Source: an uncultured Mycoplasmatota bacterium (GTDB lineage: Bacteria > Bacillota_I > Bacilli_A > RF39 > UBA660). Taken from it: 19,142 nt of DNA. Below the pieces are notes generated by a model. It did not search any database, was not told the origin of the DNA, and saw only the letters and a list, made by a program, of their open reading frames with translations. Location: the NCBI GenBank assembly GCA_900546055.1, contig URBG01000026.1, forward strand, positions 1 to 19,142, given 5' to 3'. Positions 1 through 6,645 of this stretch are shown in pieces. A program made the position numbers and the translations under genes. Every line of letters starts with the position of its first letter. The stretch's first letter is position 1.

Positions 1-117
1 GCAGAGCTGGATTGGCTGCTGTATAACAAACCATTGGAGTATGCACAGCTTGTGCTGGAAGGGGAGATGGGGCACTACCTGTCGCTGGGATGTGACCACG
101 GCAGGCCGGAAGATTGA
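1..117 (+). CDS. C-terminal tail of an unidentified protein (partial, GC-rich)
   Basis: An open frame runs in from the left edge and gives 38 residues, starting AELDWLLYNKPLEYAQ and ending GRPED before TGA at 115-117. The stretch is about 56% G+C, against roughly 30% for the rest of the window, and its codons (ctg, ggc, gac, tac) are unlike its neighbours'. This suggests an origin in another genome, such as a clostridial mobile element. I do not recognise the family, and the fragment is too short to assign a role. The reading frame is supported by codon bias and by a promoter and start for the next gene just downstream. Confidence 0.45.
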   Translation, partial: AELDWLLYNKPLEYAQLVLEGEMGHYLSLGCDHGRPED

Positions 118-192
118 GCGTGCAAACAAAAATTTATAATTACTCACCTCTGTTGCCTAATTATCTGGTAGCAGAGGCTTTTCATGTTTTTC

Positions 193-221
193 TTGTTGAT
201 TGGCGTAACCTGTGCTATAAT
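193..221 (+). promoter_or_regulatory. Extended -10 promoter for the methylase-like ORF
   Basis: TTGTTG (193-198) is followed after 17 bases by TATAAT (216-221), with TG at 213-214 forming an extended -10. The expected start site is near 228. The GAGGTG ribosome binding site (261-266) and ATG at 271 lie downstream. No other gene occupies 118-270. Confidence 0.6.
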
Positions 222-270
222 TATAGTGATTTGGTGTACATTTTTGTCGCTCGATTAAACGAGGTGCTTT

Positions 271-1401
271 ATGAATCCATCTCCACTACGTTATCCAGGT
301 GGAAAACACAAATTATACCCTTATGTTGCAAAGTTGATTGAAATCAACGATTGTACCACTTACATCGAGCCTTTTTGTGGTGGTGCTGCAATTCCTTTAG
401 AATTATTATTCCACAATAATATAAAGCGTGTTATTCTTAATGATTATGATTATTCCATTTATTGTTTTTGGGAAAGTGTCTTAACTGACACAGATGCTTT
501 CAGCAAAAAAATCTTTGACACCCCCATAACCGTTAATGAATGGAAAAAACAAAAGCAAATTAGAATTGTGGTAGGGTTAGTTATTTGTTTATTATTAATT
601 ATGACTGTAGGTTATGCCGCTTTTAGTACTAATTTAACTATCACTGCTAAAGCCAATATTAAAGATGTATATCATGTTGTTAATTTTAAAACACAATTGC
701 TTGAGAATCGAACTTTTGAAAATGATACTGATGGCTGGATTAAAGGTGGTTGTTCTTCGGGAAGCTTTGAAGTTAGTACTGATAGAAAATATGAAAATTA
801 TAATTCAGTTAGAATTTATGAAGATGGTGGTAATAAAGGGTGTTGGAATGGTATTTACCAAGATGTTACAAGACCATTTGATACAACAAAAAAGTATACA
901 ATATCGTTTTATGCTTATCGCGATTCTAATTATGTAAATGGAGATTTGAATAATTTATTTAGGGTTTACGGAACGCTTGGTGATGAAACTGCAATAAAGG
1001 ATGCATGGATATATTTAGAAAAGAACAAGACAACACATATTCCTTTTGATAAGAATTTACTTACTGATAGGAGTTGGATATATTATGAGGATTCAGGGAA
1101 CAGGGCAGTTGGATCACAAGCGAGTATGGGGAGTTATTTAAGAGTTTTTCGTATGGATTATTTAGCTACTGCTGATAGAACTGAAAAAAGTAATGTATGG
1201 ATATCATTACCATCTTTATTTGAAATTGAAACTAAGGAAGTAAAAAAATATAGTAAATTAGGAACTCTACCAGTACCAATTAAAACAGGATATGTATTTG
1301 ATGGCTGGTATACTGATGAGTTTGAAGGAACGAAAGTTGATGAAAATTTTAAAATAACTAAGGATATTGATTTCTATGCTAGATTTACTAAGGAAGTTTA
1401 A
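271..1401 (+). CDS. Chimeric ORF: N-terminal D12-class DNA adenine methylase fragment joined to a secreted CBM-like/InlB B-repeat protein
   Basis: The 376-residue frame starts at ATG after GAGGTG. Residues 1-96 look like the start of a D12-class adenine-N6 methyltransferase: LRYPGGKHKL is the SAM-binding entry, YIEPFCGGAA is the glycine motif, and VILNDYD follows. The catalytic DPPY motif, normally about 100 residues further on, is absent, so this part cannot methylate. Around residue 92-97 (WKKQKQI) the sequence becomes a typical N-terminus of an exported Bacillota protein. It has a hydrophobic segment at 98-117 ending GYAAFS, a beta-rich region at about 145-320 resembling a family 4/9 carbohydrate-binding fold, and an InlB/Listeria-Bacteroides (Flg_new) repeat at 325-376 with the signature GYVFDGWYT. 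No start codon or ribosome site lies near the join, so the secreted protein has lost its own start. The fusion is probably not functional; it reflects recombination or a misassembled contig. Confidence 0.7.
   Translation: MNPSPLRYPGGKHKLYPYVAKLIEINDCTTYIEPFCGGAAIPLELLFHNNIKRVILNDYDYSIYCFWESVLTDTDAFSKKIFDTPITVNEWKKQKQIRIVVGLVICLLLIMTVGYAAFSTNLTITAKANIKDVYHVVNFKTQLLENRTFENDTDGWIKGGCSSGSFEVSTDRKYENYNSVRIYEDGGNKGCWNGIYQDVTRPFDTTKKYTISFYAYRDSNYVNGDLNNLFRVYGTLGDETAIKDAWIYLEKNKTTHIPFDKNLLTDRSWIYYEDSGNRAVGSQASMGSYLRVFRMDYLATADRTEKSNVWISLPSLFEIETKEVKKYSKLGTLPVPIKTGYVFDGWYTDEFEGTKVDENFKITKDIDFYARFTKEV
538..557. other. Junction between methylase and secreted-protein segments
   Basis: The A-rich stretch around 543-557 encodes WKKQKQI. 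It fits both parents: D12 methylases commonly have EWKKQK at this place, and exported Bacillota proteins commonly begin MKKxxK before their membrane segment. The methylase family resemblance stops exactly here and the signal-anchor resemblance starts here. That points to joining through a short shared sequence, either in the cell or in the assembler. Confidence 0.6.
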
Positions 1402-1429
1402 AAAAGTTTTAACACGAACTTCTTTTTTT
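1393..1429 (+). terminator. Intrinsic terminator after the chimeric ORF
   Basis: GAAGTT (1393-1398) pairs with AACTTC (1417-1422), followed by seven T. The TAA stop (1399-1401) lies in the loop. The stem is short and the loop long (18 nt), so strength is uncertain. Confidence 0.5.
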
Positions 1430-1487
1430 AATATAATACTTTGTGAGAAAATTTTATAAATTTGCTATTACGAAAAACTAAAAAAAG

Positions 1488-1496
1488 TGTTATAAT
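1488..1496 (+). promoter_or_regulatory. Extended -10 promoter for the DUF2798 gene
   Basis: TGTTATAAT at 1488-1496 is a perfect extended -10. The -35 position (1468-1473, TTACGA) is weak. The start site is expected near 1503, ahead of the AGAAAGGAGAG ribosome site and the ATG at 1528. Confidence 0.55.
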
Positions 1497-1527
1497 GGAA
1501 AAGTGCTTTTAGAAAGGAGAGATAAGA

Positions 1528-1998
1528 ATGCCAAAAACAAAAAAAGAAAATTTTATGTTTTCTCTAATTATGTGTTCATTTATGTGCATAATTATGAGTG
1601 CTTACAATATGATCTTACACAACGGTCTTTCTGAAAATACGCTGATTATTTGGCTTAAAAGTTTAGGACCAACTTTTATAGTAGCTTTTGTAATTAGTTA
1701 CTTTTTAGTAAATCCTAATGCTAAAAAATTAAGCTTTAAATTGGCTAAGAATAAGCCACAGTATATAGGATTGTTTATTACTTTATTTATGGTAATTGGA
1801 ATGGTTTTATTAATGGGAATGTATGGCACTATTATGTCAGGTGGAATTGATTCACATTTTTTAACCAATTATTTAATTAATATCGGATTTTGTTTTATAT
1901 TTGCCTTACCACTTCAATTATTTATAGTAGGACCGATGGTTAGAGGAATATTTAGTAAAATAGTTAGCTTTAAATATGCACAAACAGAAAACGCTTAG
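1528..1998 (+). CDS. DUF2798 family four-helix membrane protein
   Basis: A 156-residue integral membrane protein of unknown function. Hydrophobic helices lie at about 10-29, 48-64, 79-102 and 113-137. The two halves look like a tandem duplication: each has a first helix rich in Met, Phe and Ile, then a second helix with a proline-led motif (PTFIVAF near 48-54 and ALPLQLF near 126-132) and a shared short ending (VNPNAKK, VGPMVRG). This is the layout of proteins with two DUF2798 units. Start choice is clear from AAAGGAGAG just before the ATG. The gene is a single transcription unit with its own promoter and a terminator that includes its stop codon. The family call rests on pattern recognition without a profile search. 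Confidence 0.7.
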   Translation: MPKTKKENFMFSLIMCSFMCIIMSAYNMILHNGLSENTLIIWLKSLGPTFIVAFVISYFLVNPNAKKLSFKLAKNKPQYIGLFITLFMVIGMVLLMGMYGTIMSGGIDSHFLTNYLINIGFCFIFALPLQLFIVGPMVRGIFSKIVSFKYAQTENA

Positions 1999-2010
1999 GG
2001 CGTTTTTTTT
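1988..2010 (+). terminator. Intrinsic terminator of the DUF2798 gene
   Basis: AAAACGC (1988-1994) pairs with GCGTTTT (2000-2006) around a 5-nt loop containing the TAG stop. A run of T reaches 2010. Confidence 0.8.
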
Positions 2011-2027
2011 CAATGAATTTTATTAAT

Positions 2028-2054
2028 AAAAAAGCCACTTATTTATTTAAGTGG
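2028..2054 (-). terminator. Intrinsic terminator facing the lipoprotein pseudogene
   Basis: CCACTTA (2035-2041) pairs with TAAGTGG (2048-2054) around a 6-nt loop. On the minus strand the hairpin is followed by six U (A at 2028-2033), 15 bases past the pseudogene's terminal stop. Keeping its terminator suggests recent decay. Confidence 0.75.
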
Positions 2055-2068
2055 TTTGCTTTAAACTT

Positions 2069-2553
2069 TTATTGATTTTTAGTATATGTTTTTTGATGAG
2101 ATGTTTCTTCAGCCGGTTCATTAACCCTTTCGATAGGTGTTCCTGGTTACCAGCACTCCACAACCTGTGTGTTAGGATTATAAGTGGCTGTAGCTTCCAC
2201 AGTTTCGACATTGGTATATATATAATATCCCCAAGTTCGATAAGTTTCTGATTGCATTATGTACCCATCTAATCCTTTTAGTTGCCTAGAACTAGCTGCA
2301 TGGTCATATTTTAAAATGTGCGTATATGGTTCAAATGTATAAGTTTGATTTTTTCATAATCTCCATTTTTAACTTTTGGGCTAAATAATTCTGGATTTTC
2401 TTCTTTTGTTCCTTGGTCTTTTGGTTGTTCTGCTTGTGTATTTGTACTTTCAGTGCCATCAGAACCACATCCAGATAAGGTTGATGCACTTGGGATTAGA
2501 CTGAATGAGAGTAAAGTAGCTAATCCGGCTTTTTGTAATTTTAATTTTTCCAT
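2069..2553 (-). pseudogene. Decayed lipoprotein gene (frameshift plus internal stop)
   Basis: The intact start encodes a lipoprotein signal: MEKLKLQKAG, a hydrophobic stretch, then the lipobox LSGC with the lipidated Cys at residue 29. A low-complexity linker rich in T, E, Q, K and P follows, as in surface lipoproteins. The open frame stops after 80 codons (TAA near 2311). Shifting frame near 2335-2345 restores a plausible protein (FEPYTHILKYDHAASSRQ, then WGYYIYTNVETVEATATY). That frame meets a TAA at 2147-2149 and continues through PGTPIERVNE to a final TAA at 2069-2071. Two lesions in one gene argue for true decay rather than a read error. The promoter (TGGTATAAT), the AAAGGAGAG site and the terminator are intact. 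The body resembles small Bacilli lipoproteins of unknown function with a YTNxVxVxxTAT motif; I infer nothing more specific. Confidence 0.7.
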
Positions 2554-2579
2554 ATTTTTCTCTCCTTTATTGATAACAT

Positions 2580-2588
2580 ATTATACCA
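2580..2588 (-). promoter_or_regulatory. Extended -10 promoter of the lipoprotein pseudogene
   Basis: On the minus strand TGGTATAAT (2588 down to 2580) precedes AAAGGAGAG and the start at 2553. No good -35 is visible. It is divergent from the polA promoter 47 bases away. Confidence 0.5.
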
Positions 2589-2634
2589 ACTTTCATTTGA
2601 TTTTAAGTTTACTGTATAAATAATTAAACAAAGA

Positions 2635-2643
2635 TGTTATAAT
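2635..2643 (+). promoter_or_regulatory. Extended -10 promoter of polA with a very short leader
   Basis: TGTTATAAT at 2635-2643. The start site is expected near 2650, only about 10 bases before the ATG at 2660, so the GAAGGTGAT ribosome site (2648-2656) lies at the extreme 5' end of the message. The -35 is weak. Confidence 0.55.
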
Positions 2644-2659
2644 TATAGAAGGTGATAAT

Positions 2660-5242
2660 ATGAAAAAAATAATTTTGGTTGACGGAAATAATTTGCTTTT
2701 TAGAAGCTATTATGCAACAGCTTATGCCGGAAATTTTATGAACAATAGTAAAGGATTTCCGACTAATGCGTTATTTGGTTTTACGAACATGATCAATAAA
2801 ATAGTTAATGAAGAGAAGCCTGAATATATTATTGTAGCTTTTGATAAAGGTAAAACTTTTAGACATGAGAAATACGATGTATATAAAGACGGAAGAGTGG
2901 AAACGCCAAACGAGCTTAAAATTCAATTTCCTTTGGCCAAGGAATTATTGACAGCGATGGGAATTAAATATTATGAAATAGATAATTACGAAGCTGATGA
3001 TATTATTGGAACTTTTTGTGAGTATTGTAATAAGGATTCGGAATATATTGGAACAATTGTAAGCAGTGATAAGGATTTACTACAACTAATTAGTGACGAT
3101 GTAGATATTAAATTATTAAAACAAAAGGATTATATCAGGTATAATAAAGATTCTTTTGAAAGAGAATATGGGATTAAACCAATTAATGTTATTGATTTAA
3201 AAGCCTTAATGGGAGATGCTTCGGATAATATTCCAGGTGTTAAAGGCGTTGGGGAAAAGACAGCTTTAAAATTATTACACGAGTATAAAACCTTAGATGG
3301 TATATATGAAAATATCGACAGTATTTCTGGAAAATTAAAAGAAAAGTTACTCAATGATAAAGATAATGCCTATATGAGTTATGATTTGGCAACAATTGTA
3401 AGAGATGTTCCAGTAGAAATTGATATCAATGATATTAAAATTAAAGAACCTAACATGGAAGAACTCAATCATTTATATGAAGAATTAGAATTTTACTCAT
3501 TTTTGAAAAAAATGAATAAAAAAGAGGAGAAGAAGGAACTTGATATAAAAGTTATCAATGATGTTTCAGAACTTGAAATAGATGGAGAAGTGGCCATTAG
3601 TTTAGAAGTGTTTGGCGCTAATTACCATTTGGCTCCAGTGCTTGGAATGGGCGTATATAATGATAAAATTAGTTATTTTATTCCATTGGAGGTTCTTAAA
3701 CAAAATCCAGATTTTTTAAGAAAGAATATAAAATATACTTATGATGTTAAAAAGGTTATAGTTGCGCTTAAATATTTAGGAATAGAAATTGATAATGTTG
3801 TTTTTGATACAATGATAGCAGGAGCTTTGCTTGATTATAATGTTAAGGATGATATGGCTTATTTGGCCAATGAAATTGATTATAAACTAGATTTTTACGA
3901 AACAATATATGGAAAATTTATTCATTTAAAAGTGCCAAGTGAAGAAGAAATTATTAAGAGTATGGTTTTAAGGGCTAAATTTATTTATGAAACAAAAGAG
4001 TTTTTTGAAAATAAGTTACAAGAAGACGAAGTTACTGATTTATTTAAAAAGGTGGAACTTCCTTTAGCGACAGTTTTAGCTGATATGGAATTTACGGGGG
4101 TTAAAGTTGACTGCGATAAATTATTAGAGATGGGCGAAGACATTAAAATTAAATTAGAACTTTTAACGAAAGACATTTATAATATGGCTGGTGAAGAATT
4201 TAATATATCTTCACCACAACAATTATCAGAAATATTATTTGAAAAATTGGAACTTCCACATGGAAAGAAAAAAACAAATGGATATTCAACTGCTGCTGAT
4301 GTTTTGAACAAAATTCGTGATAAACATCCAATTGTTGAAAAGGTTTTAGAATACCGTGGGTTATCTAAATTATATAGTACTTATATTGAAGGACTATTGG
4401 GCTATGTTCATAATGGTGAAATTCATACTATTTATACCCAGAATTTAACTAGAACCGGTCGTTTATCGTCAGTAGAACCTAATTTACAAAATATCCCGAT
4501 TAGAGATGAACTGGGCCGTTCAATAAGGAAAGCTTTTGTGCCAGAAAATGATTATATTTTAGGGGCGGATTATTCGCAAATTGAACTTCGCATCTTGGCA
4601 CATATTGCTGTGGTTCCGGCTTTAGAAAAAGCATTTAGGGAAGACAAAGATATCCATGCTAAAACGGCTAGTGATATTTTTGGAGTACCAATGGAGCTTG
4701 TTACTTCGGAAATGAGAAGAGTAGCTAAAGCGGTTAATTTTGGAATTATTTATGGCATAAGTGGATTTGGACTAGGCGAAAATTTAGACATTAGAGCTGT
4801 TGATGCTAAAAAGTTTATTGATACTTATTTAGAAACATATCCAGGAATTAAAGATTATATGGATCAAACGATTGCGGATGCTAAAGAAAAGGGATATGTG
4901 CGAACTTTATTTCACCGTAAGCGTAATATTACTGAGTTAAAAAATCCAGTATATATGATTAGACAAAGTGGGGAACGTATTGCTTTAAATACGCCAATTC
5001 AGGGAACAAGCGCAGATATTATTAAATTAGCCATGGTAAAAGTTTATGAAGCATTTAAAGCAAGAAAACTAAAAAGTAAAATGATTATTCAGGTTCATGA
5101 TGAATTAATATTCGATACATGTGAAGATGAGCTTGAAGATGTTAAAAAGATTGTTAAAGATGTTATGGAAAATGTTTATGAATTAGAAGTTCCGTTAAAG
5201 GTTGACATTAATTACGGGAAAAACTGGTTCGAAGCTAAGTAA
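2660..5242 (+). CDS. polA: DNA polymerase I with 5' nuclease and probably inactive proofreading domain
   Basis: This 860-residue protein has the full three-domain layout of Pol I, which removes RNA primers and fills gaps in replication and repair. The 5' nuclease/FEN domain (about 1-290) shows LVDGNNLLFRSYYA, EADDIIGT at 111-118, SSDKDL at 135-140 and GDASDNIPGVKGVGEKTA at 185-202. The 3'-5' exonuclease-like domain (about 300-470) looks dead. The DxE of exo motif I is SLE at 314-316, exo II reads YDVKK as in Bacillus-type inactive domains, and no clear YxxxD is visible in exo III. The polymerase domain is complete: motif A DYSQIELR from D637, motif B R687...K690...Y698-G699, and motif C VHDE 812-815. 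ATG is fixed by GAAGGTGAT. The CDF gene follows after 29 bases and may be co-transcribed. Confidence 0.97.
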   Translation: MKKIILVDGNNLLFRSYYATAYAGNFMNNSKGFPTNALFGFTNMINKIVNEEKPEYIIVAFDKGKTFRHEKYDVYKDGRVETPNELKIQFPLAKELLTAMGIKYYEIDNYEADDIIGTFCEYCNKDSEYIGTIVSSDKDLLQLISDDVDIKLLKQKDYIRYNKDSFEREYGIKPINVIDLKALMGDASDNIPGVKGVGEKTALKLLHEYKTLDGIYENIDSISGKLKEKLLNDKDNAYMSYDLATIVRDVPVEIDINDIKIKEPNMEELNHLYEELEFYSFLKKMNKKEEKKELDIKVINDVSELEIDGEVAISLEVFGANYHLAPVLGMGVYNDKISYFIPLEVLKQNPDFLRKNIKYTYDVKKVIVALKYLGIEIDNVVFDTMIAGALLDYNVKDDMAYLANEIDYKLDFYETIYGKFIHLKVPSEEEIIKSMVLRAKFIYETKEFFENKLQEDEVTDLFKKVELPLATVLADMEFTGVKVDCDKLLEMGEDIKIKLELLTKDIYNMAGEEFNISSPQQLSEILFEKLELPHGKKKTNGYSTAADVLNKIRDKHPIVEKVLEYRGLSKLYSTYIEGLLGYVHNGEIHTIYTQNLTRTGRLSSVEPNLQNIPIRDELGRSIRKAFVPENDYILGADYSQIELRILAHIAVVPALEKAFREDKDIHAKTASDIFGVPMELVTSEMRRVAKAVNFGIIYGISGFGLGENLDIRAVDAKKFIDTYLETYPGIKDYMDQTIADAKEKGYVRTLFHRKRNITELKNPVYMIRQSGERIALNTPIQGTSADIIKLAMVKVYEAFKARKLKSKMIIQVHDELIFDTCEDELEDVKKIVKDVMENVYELEVPLKVDINYGKNWFEAK

Positions 5243-5249
5243 TTACGAA

Positions 5250-5255
5250 TATAAT
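5250..5255 (+). promoter_or_regulatory. Possible -10 of the CDF exporter gene
   Basis: TATAAT lies between the polA stop and the AAGGTGAT site, exactly 17 bases before the ATG, as at polA and the YbaK gene. There is no TGn extension and only a weak -35, so this may add to read-through from polA. Confidence 0.35.
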
Positions 5256-5271
5256 ATACAAGGTGATTATA

Positions 5272-6135
5272 ATGAATAAGGTAACTAACGTTTTGTTACA
5301 TAGTTTTATAACTAATATTGCGCTTTCAATTATTAAAGTTGTTTCTGGGGTAATTGGAGCTTCAGGAGCACTTATTGCGGATGGAGTTCATTCTTTAAGT
5401 GATACGATAACTGATGTATTTGCAATTTTAGGTAGTAGATGGTCAAGAAAGCCAGCGGATGAAAAACATCCTTTTGGTCATGGTAAAATTGAATATATTA
5501 CTTGTATTGTAATTGGTTTAGTTGTAGCGGTTATGGGGATAACTATTATTTATAACGCACTTACTGAAGAGCGGGTTATTCCAAGCATTTATGTAGCAAT
5601 AATCGGTATTATTGTTATTGTTGCTAAACTGATTTTAGCTAGATATATTTTAAATAAGGGTAAAGAGTACAACAGTAATATTTTAATGGCTTCAGGAAAT
5701 GAAAGTTTTTCTGATGTTATTAGTTCAATAGTAGTTTTGCTTTCTATTTTAATTGCACAGTTAGGCAAAGTTTATAGTATATTTGCCTATGCTGACTCGG
5801 TAGCAATGATACTAGTTGGTATATTAATATTGAGAATTGCATATAATATACTTAAGGAAAATTTTAGTGGTCTTTTGGGAGAACAAGTAATAGATGATGA
5901 TTATATGACTGCTTTGAAAAAAATTATTAGTGCGCATAAAGAGGTTAAAAGTATTGATGAGTTAATTGTTTTAAAGTATGGTCCGGTATATCATGTTACT
6001 TCCGAGGTAAGTATGGATAAAGATATTATTTTGAAAGAGGCTCATGATATTTTAGATAATATTGAGGCTCAGTTAAAAGACTATGATAAGCGAATTGATC
6101 ATATTATTATTCATATTAATCCTTATAAAAGTTGA
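5272..6135 (+). CDS. Cation diffusion facilitator (CDF) family metal/proton antiporter
   Basis: A 287-residue inner-membrane exporter of divalent metal ions. The start is ATG at 5272, placed by AAGGTGAT; the GTG at 5263 lies inside that ribosome site. Residues 1-205 form about six helices. Helix 2 carries the CDF metal motif ADGVHSLSDTITD, with H40 and D44 as likely ligands. The conserved HPFGHGKIEY follows at 66-75. The second metal motif in helix 5 reads NESFSDVISS, placing E144 and D148 where YiiP-type proteins have HxxxD. The C-terminal part (about 208-287) matches the cytoplasmic dimerisation domain, ending in a His-rich strand DHIIIHINP. Metal specificity cannot be told from the sequence, and the unusual Glu cautions against calling it zinc. 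Its TGA overlaps the -35 box of the next unit. Confidence 0.9.
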   Translation: MNKVTNVLLHSFITNIALSIIKVVSGVIGASGALIADGVHSLSDTITDVFAILGSRWSRKPADEKHPFGHGKIEYITCIVIGLVVAVMGITIIYNALTEERVIPSIYVAIIGIIVIVAKLILARYILNKGKEYNSNILMASGNESFSDVISSIVVLLSILIAQLGKVYSIFAYADSVAMILVGILILRIAYNILKENFSGLLGEQVIDDDYMTALKKIISAHKEVKSIDELIVLKYGPVYHVTSEVSMDKDIILKEAHDILDNIEAQLKDYDKRIDHIIIHINPYKS

Positions 6136-6160
6136 CTTTGTTTAAAAGTTATGTTAATAT
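6132..6160 (+). promoter_or_regulatory. Promoter of the T-box/serS operon
   Basis: TTGACT (6132-6137), a 17-base spacer, then TAATAT (6155-6160) with TG at 6152-6153. The -35 overlaps the stop codon of the CDF gene. The start site is expected near 6167. Confidence 0.75.
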
Positions 6161-6166
6161 GATGAC

Positions 6167-6362
6167 ATAAATCAATGAGAAGGACTAGTAATATAGGGAA
6201 TATTAAAAGAGAGTTAGTGGCTGGTGGAAACTAATAATAAGACTTATATGAATCTACCTTTGAGTGGAAATTAATCATTTCTCGGTGAAAGCCGTTATCT
6301 TAATTAAGACTATGTTAGGATGGTACCGCATGTAAAGTGCTCCTATGACACGGTCTTTTTTT
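6167..6362 (+). promoter_or_regulatory. T-box riboswitch, serine specifier (UCU), controlling serS
   Basis: A tRNA-sensing leader. Stem I contains the AGTA S-turn strand (6187-6190), the AGAGAG bulge region (6208-6213) and a distal loop GTGGCTGGTGGAAA closed by TTAG/CTAA. The specifier region GAA-TCT-ACC places the serine codon UCU at 6253-6255, matching the downstream serS. The T-box sequence AGGATGGTACCGC (6317-6329) forms the antiterminator with GTGCTCCT. The competing terminator runs from GAC at 6308 to CGGTC and a U run (6356-6362). The known logic is that uncharged tRNA-Ser pairs at UCU and, through its NCCA end, at UGGU, so transcription continues when serine is scarce. UGGU would pair with a G discriminator only by wobble. 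Confidence 0.93.
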
Positions 6363-6391
6363 AATTTTTTATATATGGATGGGGGAAGATT

Positions 6392-6631
6392 ATGGAAGAC
6401 GAACCAACACAAAATTTAAATCTAACAGCATTGTTAATGAAAAAAATTTTGGTAGAAAGGGCTTGTAAGGAACAAGGAATAGAACCAAATAATTATCCAG
6501 GATATGAGGACTTATCCTCGAAAATTGTTAGTGCGCGTGAAGACATATATAAAGAAAAACTACAAGAAACTTTTTTAGAGTTATCAAGTGATTCTAAGGA
6601 TCTTAGTGATAGACAAGTAAGAAAAAGATAG
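6392..6631 (+). CDS. Small unknown protein in the serS operon
   Basis: A 79-residue soluble, charged protein starting MEDEPTQNLN and ending RQVRKR. The ATG follows GGGGGAAG at a normal distance. It lies between the T-box terminator and serS, with only 14 bases to the serS ATG, so it should be transcribed with serS and be induced on serine-tRNA starvation. It looks helical (KKILVERACKEQG, SKIVSAREDIYKEKL) with an acidic middle and a basic end. It has no signal or membrane segment. It is not enriched in serine (seven residues), so it is not an obvious leader peptide. I recognise no family. Its position suggests a role tied to SerRS or translation, but that is inference only. Confidence 0.75.
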   Translation: MEDEPTQNLNLTALLMKKILVERACKEQGIEPNNYPGYEDLSSKIVSAREDIYKEKLQETFLELSSDSKDLSDRQVRKR

Positions 6632-6645
6632 AAAGAAGGAATAAA

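Noticed and set aside
114..341. Open frame starting TTG at 114
   Set aside because: It overlaps the upstream stop, a promoter and the methylase start, and has no ribosome site or family-like sequence.
665..937. Open frame inside the chimeric ORF
   Set aside because: Shadow frame of the InlB-repeat protein; low-complexity Met/Ile composition and no ribosome site.
2051..2251. Plus-strand open frame opposite the lipoprotein pseudogene
   Set aside because: Antisense of the decayed gene; it starts inside a terminator hairpin.
3130..4176. Minus-strand open frames within polA
   Set aside because: Antisense shadows of a clearly conserved gene, without start signals.
5263..5271. GTG start for the CDF gene
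   Set aside because: The GTG lies inside the AAGGTGAT ribosome site; the ATG at 5272 is properly spaced.
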